This document shows positions 29,317 to 39,067 of a DNA stretch of 64,000 nucleotides, in pieces (position 1 is the first letter of the stretch; each line of letters begins with the position of its first letter). The position numbers were made by a program, and so were the translations under genes. Origin of the DNA: Flavisphingopyxis sp963800335 (GTDB lineage Bacteria; Pseudomonadota; Alphaproteobacteria; Sphingomonadales; Sphingomonadaceae); the NCBI GenBank assembly GCA_963800335.1, contig CAWDAN010000001.1, forward strand, positions 744,001 to 808,000, given 5' to 3'. The notes beneath the pieces are model-generated. The model did no database searches. It was given only the letters and a program-made list of their open reading frames with translations, and had not been told where the DNA came from.

Positions 29317-29511
29317 ATGGACGGACAGGTCGACACGAGCGGACAGGATCTGTCCGACTATGACGAGGATCAGCGCGCCGAAATTCTTGAGGTTGAAGGT
29401 AAGCACCCGATCAAGAACGGTGTCGAAACCGACCTCAACCCCGATCGCGGCGAACCGATCGATGGCGACGACGCGACCGACCAAACGCTGACCGAGCGCA
29501 AAAAGCCCTGA
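29317..29511 (+). CDS. Small acidic hypothetical protein
   Basis: 64 residues, MDGQVDTSGQDLSDYDED, rich in Asp/Glu, no signal peptide or TM helix. AAGGAA sits 7 bases before the ATG. I do not recognise the family; the codon use fits the genome. Confidence 0.55.
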   Translation: MDGQVDTSGQDLSDYDEDQRAEILEVEGKHPIKNGVETDLNPDRGEPIDGDDATDQTLTERKKP

Positions 29512-29539
29512 AGCGCGCAATAATATTAGGCCAAGACCG

Positions 29540-29574
29540 GTTATCCACAGTTTAGTTGCGTCGTTGTGGATAAC
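29540..29574. promoter_or_regulatory. Hairpin formed by two inverted DnaA-box consensus sequences
   Basis: TTATCCACA at 29541-29549 and TGTGGATAA at 29565-29573 are both perfect DnaA boxes, in opposite orientation, together forming a 10-base stem (GTTATCCACA/TGTGGATAAC). A T run follows at 29579-29585, so the element can also act as a terminator for the upstream gene. It may bind DnaA, but the terminator reading is the simpler one. Confidence 0.5.
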
Positions 29575-29585
29575 TTGGTTTTTTT

Positions 29586-29957
29586 CGTTTGTGTCGACTC
29601 GATCGGCCCATGCATTGTGAATTCATCGGAAGGGCGAACCTTCGGACGGACGCCAAGGCTCTTCGGAGGCGCGGTGAAAGGATGATGAAGGTTCCACTGG
29701 ATGACCGCCAGGCACGGCGCGGAAGGCTCCCTCGTGGAGCACGAAGCGAAATGCGGACGCGGGATGTCGAAGAAAACCAAAGTAGAATCCGCGGCGCGAG
29801 CCTAGGTTTCGAACCGGAAGGACGCGATATCGGGTCTGATTTACCTCTTCGGAGAAAAATCAAACCGGACGCCCGACGGAAATGCGACGATCTTCGGATC
29901 AGAACAAATCCATCCGTGGCGCAGTGGGAGCCGACAGCAATGTCGGCTCCCATTTTT
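29586..29957 (+). ncRNA. Candidate structured non-coding RNA with UUCG tetraloops
   Basis: About 370 bases between two terminator-like hairpins, with lower GC than the genes around it and no convincing gene. It contains four c(UUCG)g tetraloop sequences, CTTCGG at 29640-29645, 29661-29666, 29847-29852 and 29892-29897; at least three are closed by stems (CTC/GAG twice, GATC/GATC). It ends in a perfect 11-base hairpin with T tail. A 124-residue ORF from 29589 crosses it but has poor codon bias and no recognisable domain. Not matched to tmRNA, RNase P, 6S or SRP RNA by eye. Confidence 0.5.
29926..29957 (+). terminator. Strong intrinsic terminator
   Basis: GGGAGCCGACA-GCAA-TGTCGGCTCCC: perfect 11-base stem with a GCAA loop, then ATTTTT. 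Ends the candidate RNA at 29586-29957. Confidence 0.88.
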
Positions 29958-29997
29958 CGTTGAGCGAGCGTGCTGCGGGGCGTTTAACCCGCCGACG

Positions 29998-30436
29998 TCA
30001 GCCGCCGTTGAGGCTGTGCTCGAGCGTGATTTCGCAATTGAGCAGCTTCGACAGGGGGCAGTTGACCTTCGCCTCGGCGGCCGCCTTGGCGAAATCCTCG
30101 GCCGTAATGCCGCACGATCGTCGCGCTCAGGGTCAGCGCCGATTTCGTCACGCTGAACCCGTCGCCGTCCTTGTCGAGACTGACGACCGCCTTTGTCTCG
30201 AGCGTGCCGTCGCTATGGCCCGCCTTGGCGAGGCCAAAGCTCAATGCCATCGTGAAGCAGCTCGCATGCGCGGCTGCGATCAGCTCCTCGGGATTGGTCC
30301 CGGGCTTGTCCTCGAAGCGCGTCTGGAAACCATAAGGCTGGTTATCGAGCGCGCCAGACTGGGTCGAGACATGGCCCTTGCCGTCCTTGCCGAGGCCTTC
30401 GTATCGGGCCGAGCCGCTCTTATGGATCGTGCTCAT
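29998..30436 (-). CDS. osmC: OsmC family peroxiredoxin (one frameshift)
   Basis: About 146 residues, close to E. coli OsmC in outline: MSTIHKSGSARYEGLGKDGKG, STQSGALDNQPYGFQTRFED, GTNPEELIAAAHASCFTMAL. The first redox cysteine is in AAHASCFTM; the second is in the C-terminal VNCPLSKLL, which is only recovered after correcting a frame change near 30110. Cytoplasmic thiol peroxidase that reduces organic hydroperoxides; induced by osmotic or envelope stress in other bacteria. Its start overlaps the CHRD gene stop (ATGA), so the two are an operon. Confidence 0.9.
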
Positions 30437-30876
30437 CGTGCGAGTTGGCCGCGGATAGCGCCGCCCGGGTAATCGGCGGTGTGGACGTTGACGTAATAAT
30501 TCGACGGATCGGCGATGATCGACGCGGCGAGCGCCTTGTCGACGCTCAGGCACTCGGACGCCGCGCCGGCAGTCGGAGCCTTGAAGGTGACGACGGGCGG
30601 GCCTGCAACACCGGCAGCGCCGCGATGGAGATGCGCCGCGGTCGGCGTGCCGATCCGCTGGACGGTAATGTCGTAGCAGACGGTGTTGGTCGTTGCATCG
30701 GCGGTGATCTTGGCAGTGCCGGTGCCGTCGGGATCGCCCGGGCCGGGAACTTCCTGGTTGCCGACCATGGCGGTGTTCCAGCTTTCGCCGACAGTGCCGG
30801 CAATCGTCGCGCAGCCGGTGAGTCCGGCGAGGGCGATGAGGGGGATGGCGATTTTTGCGGTGGTGGTTGCGGACAT
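30433..30876 (-). CDS. CHRD domain lipoprotein
   Basis: 147 residues: lipoprotein signal MSATTTAKIAIPLIALAGLTGC, then a CHRD domain with GNQEVPGPGDPDGTGTAKIT, AAHLHRGAAGVAGPPVV and YYVNVHTADYPGGAIRGQL. CHRD domains are found in chordin and in bacterial envelope proteins; role unclear. Located upstream of osmC in the same transcript, with 4-base overlap, which hints at an envelope-stress link. Confidence 0.88.
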   Translation of the reverse strand: MSATTTAKIAIPLIALAGLTGCATIAGTVGESWNTAMVGNQEVPGPGDPDGTGTAKITADATTNTVCYDITVQRIGTPTAAHLHRGAAGVAGPPVVTFKAPTAGAASECLSVDKALAASIIADPSNYYVNVHTADYPGGAIRGQLAR

Positions 30877-30935
30877 GACGGGGATCCTTTGAATGTTGCG
30901 TGACGGTAACGAGCGGAAGCGTCGAACGTTCCTGA

Positions 30936-30964
30936 TTGCATTGACTGCCTTACAGGAGTAATAC
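30936..30964 (+). promoter_or_regulatory. Probable promoter of the gene at 30986
   Basis: TTGCAT and TAATAC separated by 17 bases, ending 22 bases before the GTG at 30986. The same TAATACAGT box occurs before the amidohydrolase gene (48036) and around 5884. Confidence 0.45.
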
Positions 30965-30985
30965 AGTTGCGAAGGAGACGAACTC

Positions 30986-31489
30986 GTGAGCGATGACCCC
31001 GAAAAAATTGCCAAGAAAGCCCGCAAGGCGGCGAAAAAGATGCGCAAGGCGCGCGACGAACTGCGCGCGGCGAAGGCCGAGATGCGCGCTGCGCGGCGAA
31101 ACGCGCGCGGCGGCGAGGATGACAGTCCGCGGCCGCATCGCGGCAACGGGCCGCATATCCGCATCGAGATGGACGACGGTTTCAAGGAGTTCGAGATCCC
31201 CGAAGAGCTGCGCCGCAAGGGCCGCGAGTTTGCGCGGACGGTGACCGGGCCGCTGGTCCGCGACCTGGCTGCGGCGGGACTGATCGCGGCGGGTGCGGCA
31301 ATGGCGGCGAAGGCGAGCAAGAAGAAGAAAGCGCCCGAAGCCGATGGCGATGGCGAGGCGCCCGATGTCGAGGCGGCGGCCGACGACGTGTCGAAGAGCG
31401 CCGACGAACTGGGCCAGGCGCTCAATGCGCTGGCGAATGCGGCGCTCGGGAAGTTCTTCGGACCGAAGGGCTTCACGACGCGGCATTGA
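30986..31489 (+). CDS. Hypothetical protein with coiled-coil N-terminus
   Basis: 167 residues from GTG 30986. The first 45 residues are a Lys/Arg/Ala-rich coiled coil (KKARKAAKKMRKARDELRAA). A middle hydrophobic stretch VRDLAAAGLIAAGAAMAAKA could be membrane-associated. The tail is acidic. I do not recognise a family; a sphingomonad-specific protein is likely. Preceded by a good promoter. Confidence 0.65.
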   Translation: MSDDPEKIAKKARKAAKKMRKARDELRAAKAEMRAARRNARGGEDDSPRPHRGNGPHIRIEMDDGFKEFEIPEELRRKGREFARTVTGPLVRDLAAAGLIAAGAAMAAKASKKKKAPEADGDGEAPDVEAAADDVSKSADELGQALNALANAALGKFFGPKGFTTRH

Positions 31490-31510
31490 GCGCGCCGCGC
31501 CGGGGGTATC

Positions 31511-31678
31511 CTAGCCCGCGGTAAGCGTGTCGAGCGGCGGGGCGGGGGCGGCTTCGGCCGTGCTCGCGCCGCTTGGCGTGCGGGGCGAAACGGGCTGGCC
31601 GAGGACGGGCACGACGATCGCGGCGCCGGTCGCGGCAAAGGCGATGAGCCCGACTGTCAGTCCGCTGATTTTCCGCAT
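31511..31678 (-). CDS. Small membrane/secreted hypothetical protein
   Basis: 55 residues, MRKISGLTVGLIAFAATGAA then a proline/alanine-rich tail. One N-terminal hydrophobic segment acts as a signal or anchor. A GGAGG box lies 8 bases upstream of ATG 31678. Function unknown. Confidence 0.5.
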   Translation of the reverse strand: MRKISGLTVGLIAFAATGAAIVVPVLGQPVSPRTPSGASTAEAAPAPPLDTLTAG

Positions 31679-31744
31679 GCCATGTCCTCCCTCGCTGCCC
31701 CGATAAAGCGTCGGGGTAAGCATCTGGTTACCGCCGAGCTACGT

Positions 31745-32477
31745 TCAAGGGGCGGGACCGGATGCGGGGCGGATGCGGGCGGCAGGAACCGCGCACGCAC
31801 CGCCCGCGTTGACCCGGTGATCCTTGTCCCCAGCCCGCAGGAGCGCCCGCGATGACCGAGCCGACCAAGACCAAAGATACCGACGCCAGCCCCACGCCGC
31901 ACGGGATCGAGCCGGTCGAGAACCGCCCCGATGTCGGCACGACGACGCCCGACGCCTATCCCGACAACGAGGATGCCGGCCCCGGATCGGGCGGCGGCGG
32001 CAAGCCCGATTACGGTTCGCCCAAACGCTGAGCTGCGGCGGGTTCTGGCCCGTCGGCAATAGGGGGCGGCGGCTGATGTGACGCGGTGTCGCCAGACTGA
32101 TCGCTGCGTCCTCGTCGTCCTCCGTCGTCTCGTCCTCGTCCTCTTCGTCGTCCTCGTCCTCGTCCTCGTCTTCCGGGGGGAGGCCGAAGGCGGCGCGGCG
32201 GAGGGATTCGAGGCGGGCGCGTTCGGCGCGGTCTTCGTCGTCTTCTTCCTCGACCGCGAACTGTTCGTCCTCGTCGAGCTCGCGCTGGTAATCCCAGCCG
32301 CCGTATTGGCCCTGCTGCTCGCCGTCGAAGTCCTCGGGCGGGGGGAAGTCGGTCCACCAATGGCCGTCGCTGTCCTGCCAGATCTCGTGCTCCTCCTCCT
32401 CGGCCTCGACGGGTGCAGCGGGGGCGGTTGCGGGGTCGGGGGCGGATCGCCCGAAGCCTCCAAAGTCCTGACAAGTT
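31745..32477 (-). pseudogene. Acidic low-complexity tail, probably the detached C-terminus of the helix-turn-helix protein
   Basis: One minus frame is open over 730 bases without a usual start codon. It encodes EIWQDSDGHWWTDFPPPEDFD, GQYGGWDYQRELDEDEQFAVE, then a long Glu/Asp run (EDEDEDEDDEEDEDETTEDDE). The WWTDFPPPEDFDG sequence is protein-like, not random, and resembles tails I associate with sphingomonad helix-turn-helix proteins. Two repeats at 32484-32576 separate it from the upstream part. End is uncertain. Confidence 0.45.
31852..32031 (+). CDS. Small acidic hypothetical protein (59 residues)
   Basis: ORF MTEPTKTKDTDASPTPHGIE, ending SGGGGKPDYGSPKR. Hydrophilic, proline-, aspartate- and glycine-rich, predicted disordered. 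AGGAG occurs 7 bases before the ATG, and codon use is that of the genome. No family recognised. Confidence 0.5.
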   Translation: MTEPTKTKDTDASPTPHGIEPVENRPDVGTTTPDAYPDNEDAGPGSGGGGKPDYGSPKR

Positions 32478-32483
32478 CATGCA

Positions 32484-32517
32484 GTTCACACCGTCCAGGG
32501 ACGGGTTCACGGGTGTG
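32484..32517. repeat. 34-base dispersed repeat, copy B
   Basis: GTTCACACCGTCCAGGGACG then GGTTCACGGGTGTG; the exact reverse complement of 8964-8997. Lies inside the broken helix-turn-helix gene. Confidence 0.75.
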
Positions 32518-32554
32518 GCCCTGGGTGTGACCTTCGGGGGTTTCGCCAGAGGCT

Positions 32555-32576
32555 CCTTCGACAGGCTCAGGATGAG
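32555..32576. repeat. CCTTCGACAGGCTCAGGATG dispersed repeat
   Basis: 22 bases (CCTTCGACAGGCTCAGGATG plus AG). A very frequent intergenic repeat half-site in sphingomonads; here it lies at the 3' end of the helix-turn-helix ORF. Confidence 0.55.
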
Positions 32577-33536
32577 CGCGGGAGGGGATGGCGTCGGTCT
32601 TCGGCGGATGGCGCGTCGATCGTGTCGAGGAAGGCGTCCCAGTGCGCCATCAGGACCTTGTGCGCGCCGGGCTCTCCGCGCGGGCGGCCGCGCGCGTCGC
32701 GCAGCTCGGGCGCGGCGAGGCGATCGAGGCGGGTGAGCAGGCCCAGTGCGAGGCGGTTGTCGGTGCGGTGACGTTCGGCGATCACCTCGCCGTTCTTGAC
32801 GATGCGGTCGGCCTGGCCGCGCAGCGCGCGTTCGAGCAGGTCGTCGGCGAGCCGTTGGCGGGCGAGCGCCTGCGCGGCGACCCATGCCTCGGCAAAGACC
32901 GCGTCGCGGTTGCGCAGGTTGTAGGCCGAGCGCGGGCTGATCGAGGCGGCGCGGCAGGCATCGGTGACGATGCCCGAGGCGGCGAGCGTTCGAGGAAGAC
33001 GCGCTTGCGCCGCGGGTTCCAGCCGCCGTCGCGCGTGGCGGCATCGTCGTCGGCATCGCGCAGCCCGGCATCGAACTGCTTGAGCCAGGGACGGACGAGC
33101 GCCGCGTCGGGGTCGGTGTCGGGGTCGTAGCGGGCATCGGAGGGGGGATCGTAATCGGCGATCGGAGGCAGGATCGTATGGCGTCGCGCCGCGCGCGGGC
33201 AGGGCGGTCGCCGGGATGGGGGTAGCTTTGAGGCGGATCGAGTCGCGCACGCCCGCCCAGTAGATATCGTATTCGCGGTCGGTCAGCCCCGCGGTGGGAT
33301 CGTCGGGATCGCCCGACCCGGCCCAGCGATCGGGGTGCGGCCATAGGCGTCGGTGGCTCCTCCTTCGCCAGAGGCTTCGGCGGACTGAGGTCGGCGCCAT
33401 CAGGGGCCATGGCGTCGGGCGCATCGGGCGCGGGGAGCGCGGCGAGGGCCGGCGCGGCGTCGGGCGCGCGGTCGTTGGGGAGTGCGTCGGGAGTGTCGGC
33501 GCCGGGCGCGCCCTGGGGGAAAGTCTCGTGGTCCAT
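32567..33536 (-). CDS. Helix-turn-helix protein (frameshifted, truncated by repeats)
   Basis: Start MDHETFPQGAPGADTPDAL at 33536 with GAGGTGG upstream. A proline/alanine/aspartate-rich N-terminal third is followed by DREYDIYWAGVRDSIRLKAT, then RKRVFLRTLAASGIVTDACRAASISPRSAYNLRNRD, a helix-turn-helix like those of terminase small subunits or resolvases, and AFAEAWVAAQALARQRLADDLLERALRG. The ORF ends KVLMAHWDAFLDTIDAPSA at about 32600. Frame changes near 33325, 33180 and 33000. Likely a DNA-binding protein whose true C-terminus continues in the acidic frame at 31745-32477. Not certain whether chromosomal or phage-derived. Confidence 0.6.
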
Positions 33537-33884
33537 CGATCCACCTCGCTATGCTGAGGAACAAAAGGGGACCGGATATATATGCCAGGTGGTAAATTGT
33601 AGGAAAGGGGGGAAATTTGAGATGCCTTTTTCACGGCATGTGGCGCAGCATCACCGTGGTTGACTGTTTTGTCAGGCGTCAGGCGTCGGGCAAATGACCT
33701 TACCGATCCTAAAGTGTCTCGGATCACTGCAGAAGATCAATCTACAATCTAACACAGTCGGTGGTGGGCGGAATGGCGCAAGCCATTAGCCTCTTTTTGA
33801 GGTTGTCCTTACAGTTGAGTTCGTCTGAGCGATAGCTGTCTTCTTAGGAGGAATTAGTGTTACATTGTATGCGCCCACCACCCA
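33537..33884. other. Leader region of the AT-rich island, with small hairpins
   Basis: No gene. GC content drops from left to right. Contains a tandem GTCAGGCGTCAGGCGTC at about 33672, a GNRA-type hairpin AATGGC-GCAA-GCCATT at 33772-33787, a second hairpin CCTC-TTTTT-GAGG at 33790-33802, and a strong AGGAGG ribosome-binding site at 33846-33851. Could hold a promoter and a small RNA for the reverse transcriptase system. Confidence 0.45.
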
Positions 33885-34453
33885 ATGCCTAAGGTTGCAC
33901 CTGCTAATAGAATATACCTCACATATAAGTCGCGTATAATAGCGGAGGCTAAGTTCAGGCTGTTCTCAAAAATTGCTAATGCACTTATAATTTGGTATTC
34001 ATTTCTTATGATAGTAGCTTCTATCGCTGTATCGTCAAACGTCATTGAAATTTCTTATTTTGAGGTAATATTCGCATCTGCGTCGATTGCAATATTTGCA
34101 TCGTCGATATTGCTGCAACGGGTATTCTGCAAAGGCAAGCGGATGCGCACAGAGCGTGCTATCTCGAGCTTCAGAACATTTGGAACTCCTCAATAAGTGA
34201 CAGCGAGAAAATGAGGCGCTATAGCTCCGCGCTTCCAAGGTATCCAAATCATACTGCTCGTGACGATGCTGACGTTATCTTGTCCGCTTGGCGTCGAGAC
34301 GGTGAGCTATTTGACACCCAAGGACAAGTGCCTTTTGCCCTTCTGACTATTGGCCCCGCTATAATTCGAAAAGTAGCATTTTGGTTACTTATCGCTGCTG
34401 TTTTCATGGGTCCAATTTGGTACTCACCCAAATATGTTCAGCCGTTCTGTAAT
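33885..34453 (+). CDS. SLATT-domain two-transmembrane effector (one or two frameshifts)
   Basis: N-terminal NRIYLTYKSRIIAEAKFRLF then TM1 (ALIIWYSFLMIVASIAV) and TM2 (YFEVIFASASIAIFASSILL), followed after a frame change near 34130 by RQADAHRACYLELQNIWNS and PRYPNHTARDDADVILSAW and a hydrophobic end. This order, including YPNHxxRD, is that of SLATT_5-type domains, predicted pore-forming effectors of conflict systems. The ATG at 33885 is 33 bases from the AGGAGG; a GTG at 33857 fits that box better but needs one base change near 33888. GC content is far below the genome. It leads directly into the reverse transcriptase gene. Confidence 0.72.
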
Positions 34454-35753
34454 ATGGCGACCGTATTAACACTACAAGAACTACTAGAACTTACTCCTAA
34501 TTTTACACCAGAACAGTATTTTAATCATGGCAATTTGCGTAGAACTTTTGTCGAAAAGATTGCAAGATCGAGAGCAACAGGGAAGGATGGGATAAGGGTA
34601 GGCGTATTCGAAGCGAATATTCAGGATAATGTCGAAACTATAAATCGAAAAATCCTAAACGGAACCTACAAGTTCACTGCATTTAAAGAACGCCTTTATC
34701 TAAGGTGAAAGCCGCCAAGACAAATTTGCATTCCTACCGTTCGTGATCGTCTAGTGCTTCGCACTGTCTGCCGAATTCTACATAACTCTATCCGCAATCG
34801 GCCCGGATATTCGCCTCATTCTGTCATAGATAGGGTGGCTAGCAATCTACGGTCTAGCCCTACTGACAGTTCCTTCATCAGAATTGACGTTAAAGAGTTT
34901 TTTCCAACCGTTCGCCATAACTTGTTGGATCAAGAACTAGGTCGATTTCAACTCGATGATTTGACGAGGCGGCTGTGTATGGAAGCCGTAAGGACGAGTA
35001 TTGGCTGCGGGGATTCAGCCTCTACTATAGGCATTCCGCAAGGGCTTAGTATCTCAGGAGCTTTGGCATGTATTTACCTGCTTCGATTTGATGAGCGCCA
35101 AACTCGACGATTTAACAAATACTACCGATACGTCGACGATATTCTAATGATTGAGACATCAACGAACGCTTTGCGCACGCTAGTTAGCGTGCGCAAAGCC
35201 TTAGGCGTGTTCTGGATTAAAGATTCATCCAGTTGGTACGTCAGGAAAGACCGAGATAAGTGATGTCGAGCAAGAGATTTGGGGCGTTTCTTGGCTATCA
35301 TATAAGTAGAGAGCTTATATCCGTCAGGTCGACGTCTTTTCGGCGCATGTTTAATGATCTCTAAAGTCGTTACAGATTATCGCTACCGACGCGACGTAGA
35401 CAGGCTAATTTTCAGGCTAAACCTCAAAATCACTGGCTGTCTCGTTGACGAAAAGACGAGGTTGGATGATGTTTTTCGCGAGAACGGAGAACATGCGCCA
35501 ACTGGCGCACTTGGACTCTTTTGTTAGCGAACAGCTTGCCAGAGTAAATCTGCCTGTTGAAAATAGGTTAGCAATAAAGCAATTTATAAAGAGCTATCAT
35601 GAAATTCGGTTTAATCTTGACGAAACGTCCTACATACCCAATTTCGATAATTACGATTTGGGACAAAAAACCGAAGTTGTCGCCATTTTACTCGGAATAA
35701 GCTTGATAGAAGCCCAGACATTTGACGCCGAGATCAATCGAAAGGCGATTTAG
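34454..35753 (+). CDS. Reverse transcriptase of the UG/Abi type (several frameshifts)
   Basis: From ATG 34454: MATVLTLQELLELTPNFTPE, then TGKDGIRVGVFE and INRKILNGTYKFTAFKERL (N-terminal RT0-1 region). Motif A is IRIDVKEFFPTVRH (Asp at 34886), motif B GIPQGLSISGALACIYL, and motif C YRYVDDILMI (YVDD at 35129-35140); then HPVGTSGKTE (thumb side). The C-terminal region KRRGWMMFFARTENMRQLAHL, KQFIKSYHEIRFNL and TSYIPNFDNYD is of the kind seen in UG-group RTs. In-frame TGA at 34706 and frame changes near 35205, 35287, 35357 and 35450 break it; catalytic residues are intact. About 430 residues corrected. No group II intron or retron msr/msd was identified. Confidence 0.82.
35168..35199. repeat. Perfect 15-base palindrome inside the reverse transcriptase gene
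   Basis: GCTTTGCGCACGCTA-GT-TAGCGTGCGCAAAGC. Arms match without error. It is GC-richer than its surroundings and lies just before one of the frame changes. Confidence 0.85.
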
Positions 35754-35912
35754 TCGTCTTGTAGGCCAAGAAGTGCATGATTTAGAGCAAGATGTCGGGA
35801 ACCCCTCGTAAGCCAGTCAGGCGATATTTTTATTATGGCGCGTAAGCATCTGAGCCACGCCGATGACCTGCTTGGCCTCGGCGCCTGTGCGGCGTTGCAA
35901 TGACGGGTTGAA

Positions 35913-38848
<2,936 letters not shown>

Positions 38849-39067
38849 GAGGCGTGTTCCAGATTTGTTCTATTTGCGCAAGGCGCGAAGGGGTTGATTG
38901 CTAGATAGGAAGCGGGCCGCGCGGGGCAAGGTGGCGAAGCCGGGGACCCGTTTCAACCCAGCTTCAGCCCGGCTGGCTTATTGTCGCCCGCAACGAAACC
39001 TCTTATGCCGCCGGCAAGGCGCGCGCCCAGGCGTGCGCGGTGGTTCATGAACTATTGGGAGACGAAC

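Noticed and set aside
29541..29573. Origin of replication from the two DnaA boxes
   Set aside because: Only two boxes, no AT-rich unwinding region and no dnaA, gidA/mnmG or hemE neighbours.
29589..29963. 124-residue ORF over the candidate RNA
   Set aside because: No domain, very high Arg content, weak ribosome-binding site, and the tetraloops and terminator explain the sequence better.
33660..35830. Direct repeats (GTCAGGCG) bounding the AT-rich island as att sites
   Set aside because: Only 8 bases shared, one copy part of a local tandem repeat; not enough to claim attachment sites, and no integrase present.
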